A stretch of DNA of 64,000 bases from Megalobrama amblycephala (GCF_018812025.1 NC_063054.1:32816412-32880411); one strand, 5' to 3'; shown: positions 47,317 to 62,054, counted from the stretch's first letter. Notes: generated by a model from the letters alone, not told the origin. A program made the numbers and translations.

Positions 47317-50300
47317 GGTCAACGTACGCCTGGCAGTGGAGGAGTCCGCAGCTTTAGAAAGAGGTCTGTTAAGTTGAGGCGCACAGTATTTACCCACAGC
47401 TGGTGGACCAAAAGTCAAGAGGAGGTTGAAACTCGATATATTCGTGCTGTGACTGACCAATTACATGCTGAGATGGGACGGGGGCCACAAAGTTACAATT
47501 TAACCCCAGTGACATCTGAAGGCTGTTGTGCAATTTGTCACGGTATAATTTCTATTCAGCAAGTTTCATGACAGTGCCAAAGACTACTTACTGAACCATT
47601 ACTGATTTAACTAAACCCTGAATCTATATTTTATTTCCCCCTATTTCCAATGAGAGGAAAAAGTGGCACTTTTTCCCACTTAAACCCTAATCTTGCTTCA
47701 AAATTCACCATGTTTATAAAGCAGTTTATCGTCAACAAATTATTTTTACATTTTTTTAATTGAAATATAGCTAAATATGAGATGGAAAACTCTAAACAAA
47801 CATTAGAAATGTTGCATTGACAACTAAATGAAAAGTTCAAGCTGAAGCACTAAAATTACTAACTGGAAACACTAAACCTGAACTAAAACTGATAAAAATT
47901 AAAACTAATCTAAATAGTAAAAAAATAAATAATAAAGCACATAAATGACAAAAGCACACAACAAAATAACTACAAATTAAAATGAAAACTGAAAATATAT
48001 ATTTAAAAAATGTATATAAAATAGTCTTATTTAATATTAGATGAAAAACAAACTAATAGAAATTTTGCAATAGCAAATACTGAAATAAAGTTGAAGTTAA
48101 ATTAAAGGGTTAGTTCACCCAAAAAATTCTGTCATTAATTTCTCACCCTTATGTCGTTCCAAACCCATAAAACTTTAAGATACACAAATTAAGATATTTT
48201 TGATGAAATCTGATGGATAATTAACACTTTCAGATGTCCAGAAAGCTACTAAAGACATATTTAAAACAGTTCATGTGACTACAGTGGTTCAACCTTAATT
48301 TTATGAGGCAACGAGAATACTTTTTGTGTGCCAAAAAAAAAACAAAATAACTTTATTCAACACTATCTAGTGATAGGCCATTTCAAAACACTGCTTCATG
48401 AAGCTTTATGAATCTTTTGTTTCGTATCATGGTTTGGAGCGTGAATCAAACTGCCAAAGTCACGCCTCCCAGTGGTGAACCATTAAAATTGAAAACACTT
48501 ATGACATGACAAAGCCTGGTTTACTGAAATCATGTGACTTTGGCAGCCAATAGTCAGGGCCGATATATCCTGTCAATCAAATGAAGGCAGGAAAATGCAC
48601 AAAATTTGTGCTTTGTGTAAAGAAAATGCTAAGAAACCAGTTTGATATCATAATTGTATGAATTAACATTCAGAAAGTTAAGAAATATTAATTTAATCTT
48701 CAGAATTTAGTTAATATGTTAAAGGGTTAGTTCACCCAAAAATGAAAATTCTGTCATTTATTACTTACCCTCATGCCGTTCCACACCCATAAGACATTCG
48801 TTAATCTTCAGAACACAAATTAAGATGTTTTAATTGAAATCCGATGGCTCAGTGAGGCCTCCATAGGGAGCAATGACACCTCCTCTCTCAAGATCCATAA
48901 AGGTACTAAAAACATATTTAAATCAGTTAATGTGGGTACAGTGGTTCAATATTAATATTATAAAGCGACAAGAATATTTTTGGCGCACCAAAAAAACAAA
49001 CAAAATAACGACTTATTTAGTGATGGTCGATTTCAAAACACTGCTTCAGGAAGCATCGGAGCACAATGAATCAGTGTGTCGAATCATGATTCAGATCGTG
49101 TCAACGGCTGAAATCACGTGACTTTGCCGCTCCGAACAGCAGATTCGACACTGATTCATCTGTGCTCCGATGCTTGCTGAAGCTTTGTTTTGAAATCGGC
49201 CATCACTAAATAAGTAGGTTTTTGCCCACCCAAAATATTCTCGTTGCTTTATAAGATTAATATTGAGCCACTGTACTCACATGAACTGATTTAAATATGT
49301 TTTTAGTCCCTTTATGGATCTTGAGAGAGGAAGTGTCATTGCTCTCTCGCTCCCTATGCAGGCCTCACAGAGCTATCGGATTTCAATTGAAATATCTTAA
49401 TTTGTGTTCCGAAGATTAACGAAGGTCTTACGGGTGTGGAGCAGCATGAGGGTAAGTAATAAATGACATTATTTTCATGTTTGGGCGAACTAACCCTTTA
49501 ATATTAATTTGAGTAATGTGTTTGTTTATAACTGATACCACTTAATGTGAAACAAGTTGATAAAATGAAAAGAAAAAAGTTATTTGCATTACTTTCAAAA
49601 TATAATAATTAAAAATATAATGAATAATTATTAATTAGAATGAAATTATCACTAATTTAAAAGGTATAAAAGGCATAACCCCAAAACTATTGGTATCGTT
49701 ATTGGCAGATAACACTCTGAATAATCGGGTATCGGTGCAAAAATTAACCCAAAAATTAAAAAGAAAACTGAAAATATAAATATAAAATTCAAAATATGAA
49801 TAAAAAAACTATAAATCAGTGTTTAAATTACACTCGACCAAATTCACACTGACACCATCATTTTGTTTAGTTCTGTGAATTGCTTGAGAATCAGTACTGC
49901 CCTCAGACTAGCTAAAGAAGCGATATGATAAACCACAATAACTCCCAGTAAGAATGCATGCCGAGGAGCTGATAGTTTTATTGAAATAATGCCAGAATAT
50001 CTCAGCATAAACTATTAAAATCCAAAAACAAGATGCTGTAAAACATGACAAATACAGTCTGAGAAGAGCTAAAGCTTCTAACAGGAAAGAAAAAAAAAAA
50101 ACATTCTCAGGACTCGAAGTATTTCAGAGAACTGTACCATACAATATCCCATACAGCAGTCGCAGACATTTTTTTTTTTTTTTACTAAGGAGAGGGGGAA
50201 CCCGTGATGACCAATAGCTATCAAGCATACCGTCCACCTTCTGCCCTAAAGGACAGAAGAAAAAAAAGTCCACCAAAGTGCAAAGTACTTAAAGAGACAC

Positions 50301-52266
50301 CCAGGCATGCTTTACCTCAGTTTGATGTACCGTCTCAGGAGCAGCGAGTTATAGCAGATATACAGAACTGATGTGGCTTTATTTGGCAAAAATATATGTG
50401 AGCAATACACGGATGGATGGTAATACAAGCCTATGAGACAAACTATTAGAGCCTGAGTGGAAAAAACACTGTACACATGCTGTCAAACAGAACCATGTCC
50501 TGTTGTACTGTACCTTCACTGCCATGTGAGAAGAACATATTTGGCAAATCATTTCCAAAGAGCTGACAGAAACCGTGCAACACAACTTTACACATAAATG
50601 TATGCATCTTTCTTAAAACCGAGTTAGTCAGCAGGACATTAAAGGTGAGCTGAAACTGATAAACAACATATTCAGCAAATAAAACGCATAAAATTCGCAG
50701 GTGTTCAGGGTGTTGTATTCAATGAATGTGACTGGAAACAAAACTGTTCATGCTAACAGAAAAAGTGCTGCTTTCTGCTGCTTGCCGTACATGTGACTTC
50801 TTTCATAGGCACGGATTTCTTCTGTGCAAACCGTAAATTAAAATAACGATTATTACAATAAAGTTCAATTTGTTAACATTAATTAGTGCATTAGATATCA
50901 CAAACTAACAATGAACAATACCTTTACAGAATGATTAATCTAGGTAAATGCTACAAATACATTTGAAGTTGTATAAATTAACATTCATTTTTTTATGAAC
51001 GAACTTAACATATAAACAGAAAATGAATGTGGATTAATAAATTCTGTAAAAAAAATTGTTCACTGTTAGTAGTTCATACGAAGCCAAGGTGAACTGGTGA
51101 TTATAAAAATTATATTTCAATGCTTTTGCAACCTCACAAAAAAAAAAAAAAAATTGCTTTTCCCCAAGAACCTTTGCGTTCTCTAGCAAAACATTTACAA
51201 AAATTTTGCGTTTCCCAGAGAAACTTTGCACTTGCTCGTTTTCCTGCCACCTCATTAGTTTCCCATCATTTTCATCACAAAAGTTTTGCAAGCGAACACA
51301 ACACAACTTTCTTGGGTGAATGCAAAAGCACTGAATATAATTTTTCCTCCCTTCTCATTTTTTCTCCATAAGTTCATGATATCCGATATATTTAATAATG
51401 TTAATAAATTCAACCTCATTGTAAAGTGTTCCACAAATATAATTACATAAATTGAACAATAACGCAAATAAACACCACATAGTGATTTTAATCATTTATG
51501 AGACGTTTTTCTTCTGATTGCGATGAGAAATTTCCGCCTGCTGCAGTCTTACATGCAATGTCATTCTTTCATGGCACTAAATCTCTGTCTGCGCTCTATG
51601 TTCTAGTAGGAGAAGTAGAACATGCTTTTTTGGCAGAACAAGGGGGCAAAAGCATTGCACAAAACACCCAATGACAAATGGATGTGAACGCTGCTAAAGC
51701 GTAAAGGTGAACGCCAACGCAGAACACACATGCGAAGCGTGATATTCGAAGGTTTGTGATTATAAATATGAACTTGGCGAAGCGAATCAATCTCCATTCG
51801 GTGCTACATGGCTCAAGATATGTGAAATACTGCTTCAGATTGTAGTTTAGAAAAGGTCTTTGACTGTATCTGCCACAATCAATCATAATTATTTCATAAA
51901 ACAGTGTATTTTTCCAGTGAGCTGGTGAATTAACAAAAAAAAAATAGTACCCAAAAATCTTTAAATAACAATAAAAAAATCTATATAGTCCATTTCTGTA
52001 AGTTTGTGGGAGACTGAATTTACGTACGACGCTGTACACAATTAATCTAAATCAATGGAAAACGAACATACAAACAAATGACTAAACCCTTTTTTTGTCA
52101 GGAAGGCATTGAGTCTATTAAGTGGACGAATCGTCCAACTTGCTCTTGAAAGCCATCTCGAAAACAGCTCACAGATTTCCCTTTAGAAAACCAAAAATGG
52201 AGCAACTAAACATTTAAAGCGTGGTGGCAGAGACATTCAAAAGTTCAGTTCGGCTGCCTGATGTCC
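47317..52266. other. Spacer between SLC22 gene and igf2r: SLC22 promoter side, MITEs, igf2r 3' UTR side
   Basis: Both flanking genes read leftward, so this holds the igf2r 3' untranslated region and the SLC22 promoter; I cannot place either border. It contains a partial TTAA MITE at 48106 to about 48590 and a complete one at 48723-49497. The rest is AT-rich with short homopolymers. No further gene is supported. Confidence 0.6.
48723..49497. mobile_element. piggyBac-like inverted-repeat MITE with TTAA flanks
   Basis: The ends AGGGTTAGTTCACCC and its near-complement lie between TTAA at 48719-48722 and 49498-49501. It is the same family as 6578-7374, and the internal blocks (GGCCTCCATAGG, GATTCGACAC) match. 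Confidence 0.8.
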
Positions 52267-52879
52267 TCAGACTTTAAGTAGATCCTCGTCACTGTCATCA
52301 GGGTCTGGCTGGGGTTTCCTCTGGTTTCTATTGCTGTATCTGGTCTTATTTCTGCTCCGTGTGTCCACCAGGAGCCCCACCAGATCCTCGTCGCTCTCTG
52401 ACTTCAGCAAAGCTGACGGCAGCCGTGAGGAAGTGGACGATGAAGGGGCAATTCGGACCCCTGGGACTGTGAGTACCTCGTCCTCGCTGTCCTGCTCGTC
52501 TAGGGAGAAGGAACGCAGGGCGTCTGCGCTGACGGGTTTGGTGGTGATGTGACCGTTCTCTTGAGGCTCCCGCGTGGGCGTCCCGGTCTCCTCCATCAAC
52601 CATTCAGTCTCATCTTCACATCCATCTTCATCTGTGTTCACCTAAAGAGAGAGAGAGAGGAACAAAGACAAAGAGAGTTAGGCACATGCTCATTCTGTTC
52701 AACTTAGACTCATTTTGAAACTTACAAAAATTTTTTAAAAATGATAAAACGTTACCCTGGAGTACTTGTAAGATACTGGATTTCCTTTCTTGCAGCAGCT
52801 TGAAACTTTCTGCATTACAAGTTGCCTAAAAATATATAAATAAATTTTAAGCAGCTCAAATATAAATATAAATACAAAT

Positions 52880-52956
<77 letters not shown>

Positions 52957-55900
52957 CACAAATTAATGTAAGTTGCATTTACCTCCTGTCTCGTTTGTGC
53001 AGCAAGAGAACAAGCAAACAGATTGTGAGCACAACCAACAGCAGGCTAAGCACCGCCCCTAAAGCCTGACTCCGCCCAGACAATCCAGGATGCTCCTCCC
53101 CTCCATCAGTACTGCGTGGGCCCATGGAGCTGGATGAATTGTAGGAGAACCAACGTACTTTACTCAAACTTCCTTTGCTAACACATCTCTGTGGCAGAAC
53201 TGTCTGGAAATATGTTTAGGCTTTGTGATACTCACAAAAATTCACAAATGGTGGAGGTGTACCAAACAAACAGATACTGGCAGCCATCCGTCTCCAGCAA
53301 GAATTTTGGGATACCCTCTCCTGCTGTTGGGCTGCAGTGGAACAGGATGGCCGAAGAAACTGTTTTGGTTCCGTTTCGTCCACATACGGATTCAGACGGT
53401 ACCAAGACTTCAAGGATTCCATCTGACAACAAATATTGAAAAAGCAATTCAATTATATAAAATATATTTTATTTAAAAAAAAAAATTATATCTAATAAGA
53501 TCAATTCTAAATTATAATTTATAATTAAATTATATAAAATATATATTTTAAAATATTTTTGCCATTTTGTGTTGTCGCAAACCAAAAATTCATTCAATAA
53601 AATAAAAAAAACTGCAGAAATATTTTTTTTCTATTTGTGTTGTTCCAAACAGAATTTATACATAAAAATAAATAAATAGACAAACAAATAAAGGAAATAA
53701 ACCCCACTTTGCCCTTTATCTGTCCTAACATTAAAACACATTGCAATTCCCGATATGGTTCCTTATAGAATTCCTCTCACCTTTGATATAATACTTGGCT
53801 TTGCTGGAAGAACCAATTTTCCTGCGGTAACTGTCATTAATCTTGACCTGACAGATATTGGCACCGATGCACTTGGAAATGGAGTTGTCGGTGATGCCTG
53901 ACAGCTGGATGTGGTAGATATAGTGATCTCCATTGGAACGATTGTCTCCTGTGGCGTTGTGGAAACTGGGGACAGATAAAACACTGTTTATCTCATTCAA
54001 ATAACTAGATAAAGTAGATTGAGTCCATCAACACCCCCAAAGCTTGCACAGTCCTGCAGCTCATCCTGGGTCAACATTTCATTCAGTTTTGATTTATATG
54101 CTGTTTAATGCCATGATCGCGTTATTGTACATATGCATATGATTGCTTGTTTCATCTTCACATGCGTTTTGATCTGGAGATACTGTACTTGTACAGAGGA
54201 CATGTGATAGCGCCCCCTAGCGTATCTCAGTGAAAACATGGAAAGCAAGAACATTACATCAATGGCGGGGAAGCGTTTCTCCCACAAATGATGAGATAAC
54301 TCGTCAATGGCGGGGAAAGAGTCGAAGCAGGAGGATTGAGAGATACTCACGTATAATAAAGCGCCCCCAGGCTGAACATGGCTCCTGTCTCTGGTATTTT
54401 GATGGTTCCATTGACCATCTCGAGTTCCACCTGCTTTACAGCACATGCAGCTCGAGTCTCCCACTCCACCCAGAACTCACAGGCTGTTTTATCCTCCCTA
54501 AAACACACAAAGGCAAATAAATGAATCTCTATGAATCCCTGCCTGAGAAGAAACCGAACAGTATTTATATAATTTTTTACCTCTAAAACACCACTATGTC
54601 CAACTGCCCTGCACATCCTGTTAGTGAGGTCAAAAAACACATTCTGATGACGGAAGTGATGTCTCGCGCTTTGCTTCAATTAGTGCGAGACATCACTTCC
54701 GTTGTCAGAGCGCATTCAGACCTCACTAACCGGATGTGCAGGGCAGTTGGACATAGTGGTATTTTAGAGGTAAAAAAATGATATAAATACTGTTCGGTTT
54801 CTCGCACAAACCGATCGTTTCGTGTCTTAGGACATCAGTGTGTCGTCACGAGCAGCAGGGTTTAATTTGGATTTGTCTGTGCATGTTTTTTTTACTCTTA
54901 TAGACGAAGTTCCCACTGACATGCATTATTTGACTGACAGACGGCAGCGGTTTGAGTTAAAAATCATCATTTGTGTTCTACTGAAGACACAAAGTCACCT
55001 ACATCTTGGATGCCATGGGGCTAAGCAGATAAACATTAAATTTTCATTTTTGAGTGAACTATCCCTTTAAGAAAGCCGTTTTACTTGGACACACGTCACA
55101 ATGGGTAAGACTATCGCAACTTCAAATTCATGCCAACTTAAACAGAATTAAAACACCAGCACCACATGGTAAGAATCCATTCATGCCAAGTTACTCATAA
55201 CTTACTTAAATAGTAATTTGGGATGACCCATTGTGCTGCCACACTTCAGCTGTATGATTGTTTTGGCTGGTCGATTGGGTCCACACACCTCATCACCCAT
55301 GGAATAATTGACCAGGATCTTTCCATCTAAAGAAAATATAAGCTGATGAGAAGCCAACAAAACAATAATTACGTCAGAGAAGGTTTAAAAGCACTTACCG
55401 ATTAACTCCATGGTCTGCGTGTGCACACGGCCCAGAGTCTCGGTCTTCCCGCCGGCACGTCTGCGACACACGGCGGCTTCCGCAGCACAACCTGGCTGGC
55501 CTCCATGGATGGCCTGGCACAGATTTAAGTAGTACCTGTGGGAACAAATAGTACAATTGTGAATTTCATACATACTGATCAGATGCAGGTGCAATATTTT
55601 ACCATTGTTTCATTACTGATTAAATAAATTGTGTCCAAGTTCCACCGATTTGTACAGAAATGTATGTTCGTGGACAAAAACAAAATACATGCACAGATAT
55701 TGAAATTTGGGCTGATACTAATACCTGTAAATTTTTTTTTTTTTTTTTACTGGGATGGCTGCTAAAAATATAGGTCAATATCATTTTTAGAAAAAAAAAA
55801 CCAACAACACATTTTGTATGTATATCTTACTTATAAACTAGTATAATATATTTTTATATTGGATATACTTTCAGACACTCTGATCTCTAGATATTGTACC

Positions 55901-58900
55901 ATAATCAGCCATTAAAATAAAAATAAATAAATAAATAAATAATTGTTTTTGGATGTTAATGTTCATTTATAAATGTGTATATTTAGGTTAAATGTAACTT
56001 ATTTATATATTTCTATTTTTATTAATAAAAATAATTTTTTTTACTTTAGTTATTTATTTTGGTGGAAAAAGTTAATGTTAATTAACTAAACTTTTTTGTT
56101 AAAGCTTTGGAAAAGTTTTGGAAAAGTAAAAAAATATATTCAAATCACTAATAGAAGTAAATGATTACTTTTATATAAAATCAGACACCTTAAATTGAAA
56201 GAATTTCAGACAGAATATAAAAAAAAGGGGGAAAAACCATGATATTATGTTTTTCTAATATCAGCCTAATCAAACCAACATAACTAATAAAAATACAAAC
56301 AAGATTGTACAATCACATCCTTCAACAGGGTCAAATGAAATTAAACACAACAACAGGTGTGAGACTCACGAATCATCCCCGTGGCTAAATTTCCAGGGCT
56401 CTGTAAGAGAAGAGAGGGTGAGCAGGTCGTAAGTTTGGTGTTGTCCTGCCAGCTTGCATTCCATCTTTTTGGGTGGGCACACCACATTCGTTCGCCACTG
56501 GAAGGTGGCAGAACACCCTTGGGTTTCGCTCATCAGCTCGGGTTTTCCACGGCCCGCCGCTGGGTCACACGAGAACAAAATGGACGACTGACGCTTCCCT
56601 CTTAGTGCTGTGAAATACACACACACACACACAAATAAAAATACCTTAAAATAGCCCTTAAGTCAAGTACAGACAGAAACACATTTCTTGTTTAAATCTT
56701 AAAAAAAGATTACATTATGTAACTTTTGGCCCTCTAGCGGTTAAAAAACGAAAACAAAACTGCATGCATTTTGCAGAAGAACATTGTTTTGGTTGTGCTT
56801 GTGGATGAATGACCCTTCACAATAGATAATGCTTTACAATGAACTGTTAGAGAGCTACATATGGCAATTTACCGGTTCAAAAAAAATACCTTACTCACCT
56901 GCTGAGTAATAATGCATTCTCCGTGTCACTTTTACAACATTTCAAATCAATCACTTCTCTCTATCTCTGAAAAGCCAAGCTAATGTTGATTCTTGTTTTA
57001 TTACTGGCTCTGTTGCGTTCTCTTTTTGCAAGCAGAAGCTCCTATATTCGGCATTTGTTTAAAACGGGTGATTCCCCGGACGTTCGAGATTTAACGCACT
57101 CCACGTCAAACTTTCTCATTCATTGTAACAACTAACCGATGCCACTCCCACAATATACGTCCATCAAACTAGCCGGAGCAACTTTTCTCTATATATGGAT
57201 ATGACGAGACATGAAAACCATGCCGTCAGATTTAAAATATAAACACTTACAATATGCTTACCATAGCAAATCAGGGTAAGACAAAAACATGTTACAATGA
57301 TGATCACAACTGTTTCATAGTGCTTTTAAGTAATGTTCATGTAATGTGCTGCCAAATTGTGAACCTAATAATTAAATTAGATTTTAAATATTACTTATTT
57401 AAATAAAACCTAATGTAATTTTGTAAAATGTAAAATTATTTACATTTAAAAAAAAATTACATTTTGTAAACACAATTATACATATTTTTTACATAAATTA
57501 TTCATGTATTTTATATTATTTAATGTAATTTTTTTTTAGTTTATTTACAAACTTTTTCTTTCCTTAACAAGGAACTGAATCCATTCATTTAAAAAAAGAA
57601 AAAAAGAAAAGAAATGAACAAAAGCTCTTTTTACATAAATAAATATAGCTTGTCCAGTTGCTTTATCCCAAAAAAGTATGAGGTTTTAGTCTGTCAGGGA
57701 TTCGTACCATCAGAGCAGAAGCCCCATTTCTGATCTTTGTCATAGTTGCTTGTAGTGGCACACCACTTCTTTCCGTCAGTCCTGCCTTCAGTTGTGCACT
57801 CAGTATAAGATTTGTGATGGAAGTTAAAGGGGAAAGTGCACACTTCATCTTTATCTGTAACTAAAAACACAATAAACAAATTTTAACCATTTAGGGAAAA
57901 TGTGAATTCTTCCATCTTAGATTTTGAGCTTGGTAACTTACAAGGCATCACAATTATTATCTTCTGGAACAGACTATCTGCCAAAAGTCCACCTATTATG
58001 CCTTAAAATGCTGTCTAGTTCACTAGGTTTTTAGAGTGATTCAGTAGGTCTGTCTTACCTTGAGGACAGGTGTCTCCTCCACTATACTGCATGATCACAT
58101 CCTGGTCCTCTCTCTTATAGTTTAAGTTCATGATTTTGCTATTCCCGTATGAAGCCGCAGAGTCAGCGGAGATCAGACATACTGCGCTGTCTTTACATTT
58201 TGTGTCTGCCACAGTCCCACACACATTGATTGTAAAGGAGTCAGAGCTTCTAGGAACCTAAAAAACACACAATATAAATGTCTTTACCATTTCAAATGAA
58301 TGCTGTTCTTTTGAGCTTTTTATTCATTAAAGCATTCTGAAAAAAATGTAGCACAGTTTCCACAAATATATGAAGCAGCACAACTGTTTTCAACATTGAG
58401 AATAATAAGACATGTTTCTTGAGCATCAAATCAGCATATTAGAATGATTTCTGAAGGGTCATGTGACACTGAAGACTGAAGTAATGATGCTGAAAATTCA
58501 GCTTTGACATCACAGGAATAAATTACATTTTAAAATTTATTCAAATTGAAAACTTACATAACTAATCACATACATGTAGTCTTGGTGAGCAAAAGAGACT
58601 TTGTTCATAAACATTACTATTTTTGGTGTCTGTAAGATTTGTTAGTGTACACATTTAAAATATTCAGTCTTTGTTTTCTGAGAAACGTCCTCATCTCATC
58701 ATTACCTGAATGGGCCCTGAAAGCGCTGAGAGGTCAAAGGTGTAATGCAGTTGGGAGACGGTCAGCTTGCAGCCCTTTGCTGTGACGGTCTCCGGGCAAA
58801 CCACAGGAGTGGCCCACTCGAACACATACATACAGTCCTGTGCCCGGATCATGCGGGGAGAACCCTGTTCATGGAAAACAAACACTTACTTACTGAACCA

Positions 58901-61900
58901 ACAACAACTCTATTGCATTTGACAATTTATGACTCCAACTAAGGTTTGGGTTGATCTCTTACCAGCTCTGCCCCTTTCTGGCAGGTGAAAATGATCTTGG
59001 AGGAGTAGTTGGAGCTGCGGTCAGAAGGGCAGATGGTCGTGCTGTTAAAGGTGATCTCCACCTCGTTGGTGTTGTTGTTATAGCGAGGAGGGGAGGTGAT
59101 TCGTCCGATGTCCTGCACAGAAAGGAAAAGCCCACACTGAATTTAAAGGTGTCATCGAACGTTTTTTTACAAGATGTAATATAAGTCTAAGGTGTCCCCT
59201 GAATGTGTCTGTGAAGTTTCAGCTCAAAATACCCCATAGATTTTTTTTAATTAATTTTTTTAACTGCCTATTTTGGGGCATCATTAACTATGCACCGATT
59301 CATGCTGCGGCCCCTTTAATTCTGGCGCTCCCTCGCCCATGGAGCTCATGCTTGCCTTAAACAGCATAAACAGCATAAAGTTCACACAGCTAATGTAACC
59401 CTCAAAATGGATCTTTACAAAGTGTTCGTCATGCAACATGTCTTTTCGCGTAAGTATGGTATTTATTTGGATGTTTACATTTGATTCTGAATGAGTTTGA
59501 TAGTGCTCCGTGGCTAAAGCTAACATTACACACTGTTGGAGAGATTTATAAAGAATGAAGTTGTGTTTATGAATTATACAGACTGCAAGTGTTTAAAAAT
59601 GAAAATGGCGACGGCTCTTGTCTCCGTGAATACAGTAAGAAACTATAACCACATTTAACAGTACAGTAGCAACATGCTAATGAAACATTTAGAAAGACAA
59701 TTTACAAATATCACTAAAAATATCATGATATCATGGATCATGTCAGTTATTATTGCTCCATCTGCCATTTTTCGCTATTGTTCTTGCTTGCTTACCTAGT
59801 CTGATGATTCAGCTGTGCACAGATCCAGACGTTAATACTGGCTTGTGTAATGTCTTGAATGGCTGGCATATGCAAATATTGGGGGCGTACATATTAATGA
59901 TCCCGACTGTTACGTAACAGTCGGTGTTATGTTGAGATTCGCCTGTTCTTCTGAGGTCTTTTAAACAAATGAGATTTATATAAGAAGGAGGAAACAATGG
60001 TGTTTGAGACTCACTGTATGTCATTTCCATGTACTGAACTCTTGTTATTTAACTATGCCAAGATAAATTCAATTTTTAATTCTAGGGCACCTTTTTCTGA
60101 TTCAAACATGTCACTATAGACTACACTATAGATGCAATACCAACCCCTGGTCCCTCTGTATCAGTAATGAAAAATACTTCATGACATTATTCATATTCAT
60201 CTTGACTCTATTTGAGCAAAGCCAAAACTGATAGTATGAACATTCTTCATCTAATTTGTGACATTTAAAGTGCATGTAGTTCTAAGGTTTGCATGTAGTT
60301 TGAGATGGCCTCCGTAACATATTGGCTATTAATTAAACTAACGATACTATATTATTTAACTAAAGGGTTATTTCACCGAAAAATGATGTCATTAATTATC
60401 TGTCATTAATTACTCACTTCATCTTCGGAACACAAATTAAGATATTTTTGATGAAATCCGAGAGGTATATGACTCGTCCAAAGAAAGCATTTTAACCTCC
60501 ACTTTCAAGGTCCAGAAAGGTACTAAAGACATTGTTAAAACAGTTGATGTCACTACAGTGGTTCAACCTTAATGTTATGAAGCGACAAAAATACTTTTTG
60601 CGCAAAACCAAAACAAAAATAATGACCTTATTCAACAATATCTTCTGTGTCATTCTCTTATGCTGTTTACGTCCAGCGCTTCCAGGTTCCACGTCAGAAC
60701 GGCAGCTGTTTTAACGATGTCTTTAGTACCTTTCTGGACCTTTAACGTCTATGGAGGAGTCCTATACCTCTCGGATTTCATCAAAAATATCTTATTTTGT
60801 GTTCTGCAGATGAACGAAGGTCTTGCGGGTTAGGAATGACATGAGGGAGAGTAATTAATGACAGAATTTTCATTTTTCTGTGAACTAACCCTTTAAATGA
60901 ATTAAATTATGAATGCACTTAAAATACAGGTATTGGTACTCTGTATCGATAACAAAGTACCAAAAATTAAGGTATCGGTATCAGTCTCATTCTGGAAAAA
61001 GTGGTATCGGTGCTTCCCTACAATCCATCATCCATCCATCAAAAGCAAGGAAAGTGGAATTCACTGCTCATGCATGTACTCACAATTGGATCTCCATCAG
61101 CAGGGTCCATGCACACAGCGGCCCCTGGAGGACAGTTGACCTTTGGGATGGGGTTAAGGGGCTGGCAGATGTTGATGTAGAAGTCAGGAGACTTCTCTCT
61201 GTCTACATCTTCATCAATAGCTTTGTAGTAACCAGTGAGATGGATCAGAGGACTCAGGTCAATCTGGTTGGTTCCGTTCCAAACTGAGCACTTCACCTGC
61301 AGAAAAGATACACTAAATATGTTGCAGGTTCAAATGAAATGAGGTTTAGAGGATTTAAAGTTAAAAGACTTCCCATTACCTGTTCTTCGCAGAGCAGAGG
61401 GGTGTGCCAAGAGAAGAAGTGAGTGCAAATGGTGTCACGTGAGTACACCAGCACGGGTTCATCCGTACCTCCTCCCTCAGACTTGCAGACGAAACTGAAG
61501 ATGCTCTTGTGTTTGAGGGAAGGGTCAGCGGCACACACGTCTCCATCCTCATAGGTAAGCTCCACCACCTGATCCTTATAGACCAGCTTCCTTGAGGCTT
61601 TTCCGCCACTTATGGCCGTTTGAGTTTCCTTGATGCACACAGCTGCAGCAAAAGAAACATCTTAACATTACCATCCTATAACTATAACTGGTGAGAAAGC
61701 CCTATCGACTGCAAAGTTCTACTTAAAAATAATCAAGAGGTATTTTTCACTAAATGACGGGCACAAAGGGAAACAAACCTGTTCCAGGTGCACATCCAAC
61801 GTTAGCTACTTCTCCACACACGTTCAGTCTGAACATCTTCCTATGGGCCAAGGGATCATAGACTGTATAACCACCTGTTCGACTGAGGGCGTTAAGGTCA

Positions 61901-61910
61901 AAGAGATGAC
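52267..61910 (-). CDS. igf2r: Insulin-like growth factor 2 receptor / cation-independent mannose-6-phosphate receptor, C-terminal half
   Basis: Minus-strand exons: 61910-61779, 61642-61380, 61296-61084, 59112-58963, 58864-58706, 58257-58059, 57860-57708, 56607-56370, 55535-55399, 55326-55206, 54497-54351, 53965-53781, 53422-53236, 53186-52983, 52825-52756, 52641-52267. About 975 residues are visible, from early domain 11 ([10 protein letters not shown]) to the stop. Domain 11 is the IGF2-binding domain in mammals. The fibronectin type II insert of domain 13 is in 57708-57860 ([17 protein letters not shown]). Repeated CPPKKMEC- and VCPETV-type lectin-fold motifs follow. The transmembrane helix is in 52983-53186. 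The tail has a Tyr sorting signal (YKYSRV), [14 protein letters not shown] and the C-terminal acidic dileucine [10 protein letters not shown]. The receptor carries lysosomal enzymes from Golgi and cell surface to endosomes. The remaining 5' exons lie beyond 64000. Confidence 0.94.
52886..52952. repeat. (TA)n microsatellite
   Basis: About 33 TA units in the igf2r intron between exons 52756-52825 and 52983-53186. Confidence 0.95.
54544..54806. repeat. Near-perfect hairpin element in igf2r intron
   Basis: The arms run from GAAACCGAACAGTATTTATA to its complement, with CCAACTGCCCTGCACATCC and GGATGTGCAGGGCAGTTGG inside. It begins 47 bp upstream (in transcript sense) of exon 54351-54497, so it lies close to that exon's acceptor. 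Confidence 0.75.
59141..60092. repeat. Dispersed TTAAA-type element in igf2r intron
   Basis: Ends TTTAAAGGTGTCATCGAACG and AATTCTAGGGCACCTTT are partly inverted. The sequence AATTCAATTTTTAATTCTAG is a frequent fish MITE terminus. No open frame of interest. Confidence 0.5.
60364..60892. mobile_element. piggyBac-like MITE, TTAA family, third copy
   Basis: Starts AGGGTTATTTCACCG and ends GTGAACTAACCCT, with TTAA on the right (60893-60896) and a mutated CTAA on the left. It lies in the igf2r intron between exons 61084-61296 and 58963-59112. Confidence 0.7.
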
Positions 61911-62054
61911 CTGTGGAGACCCAACACATACACAGTACATCTTAGATTGATTCAGGGACAAAAATAAAAGCAGTATGCAAGAGCTTACATTTGAGCAATA
62001 TGTGAAAACACATTCCCTGTATTTTAGGCTATTTATATGCAACATTCATTTTTC

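Noticed and set aside
52735..52959. Open frame rich in Ile-Tyr repeats
   Set aside because: Most of it is the (TA)n microsatellite read as codons; only 52756-52825 is a real igf2r exon.
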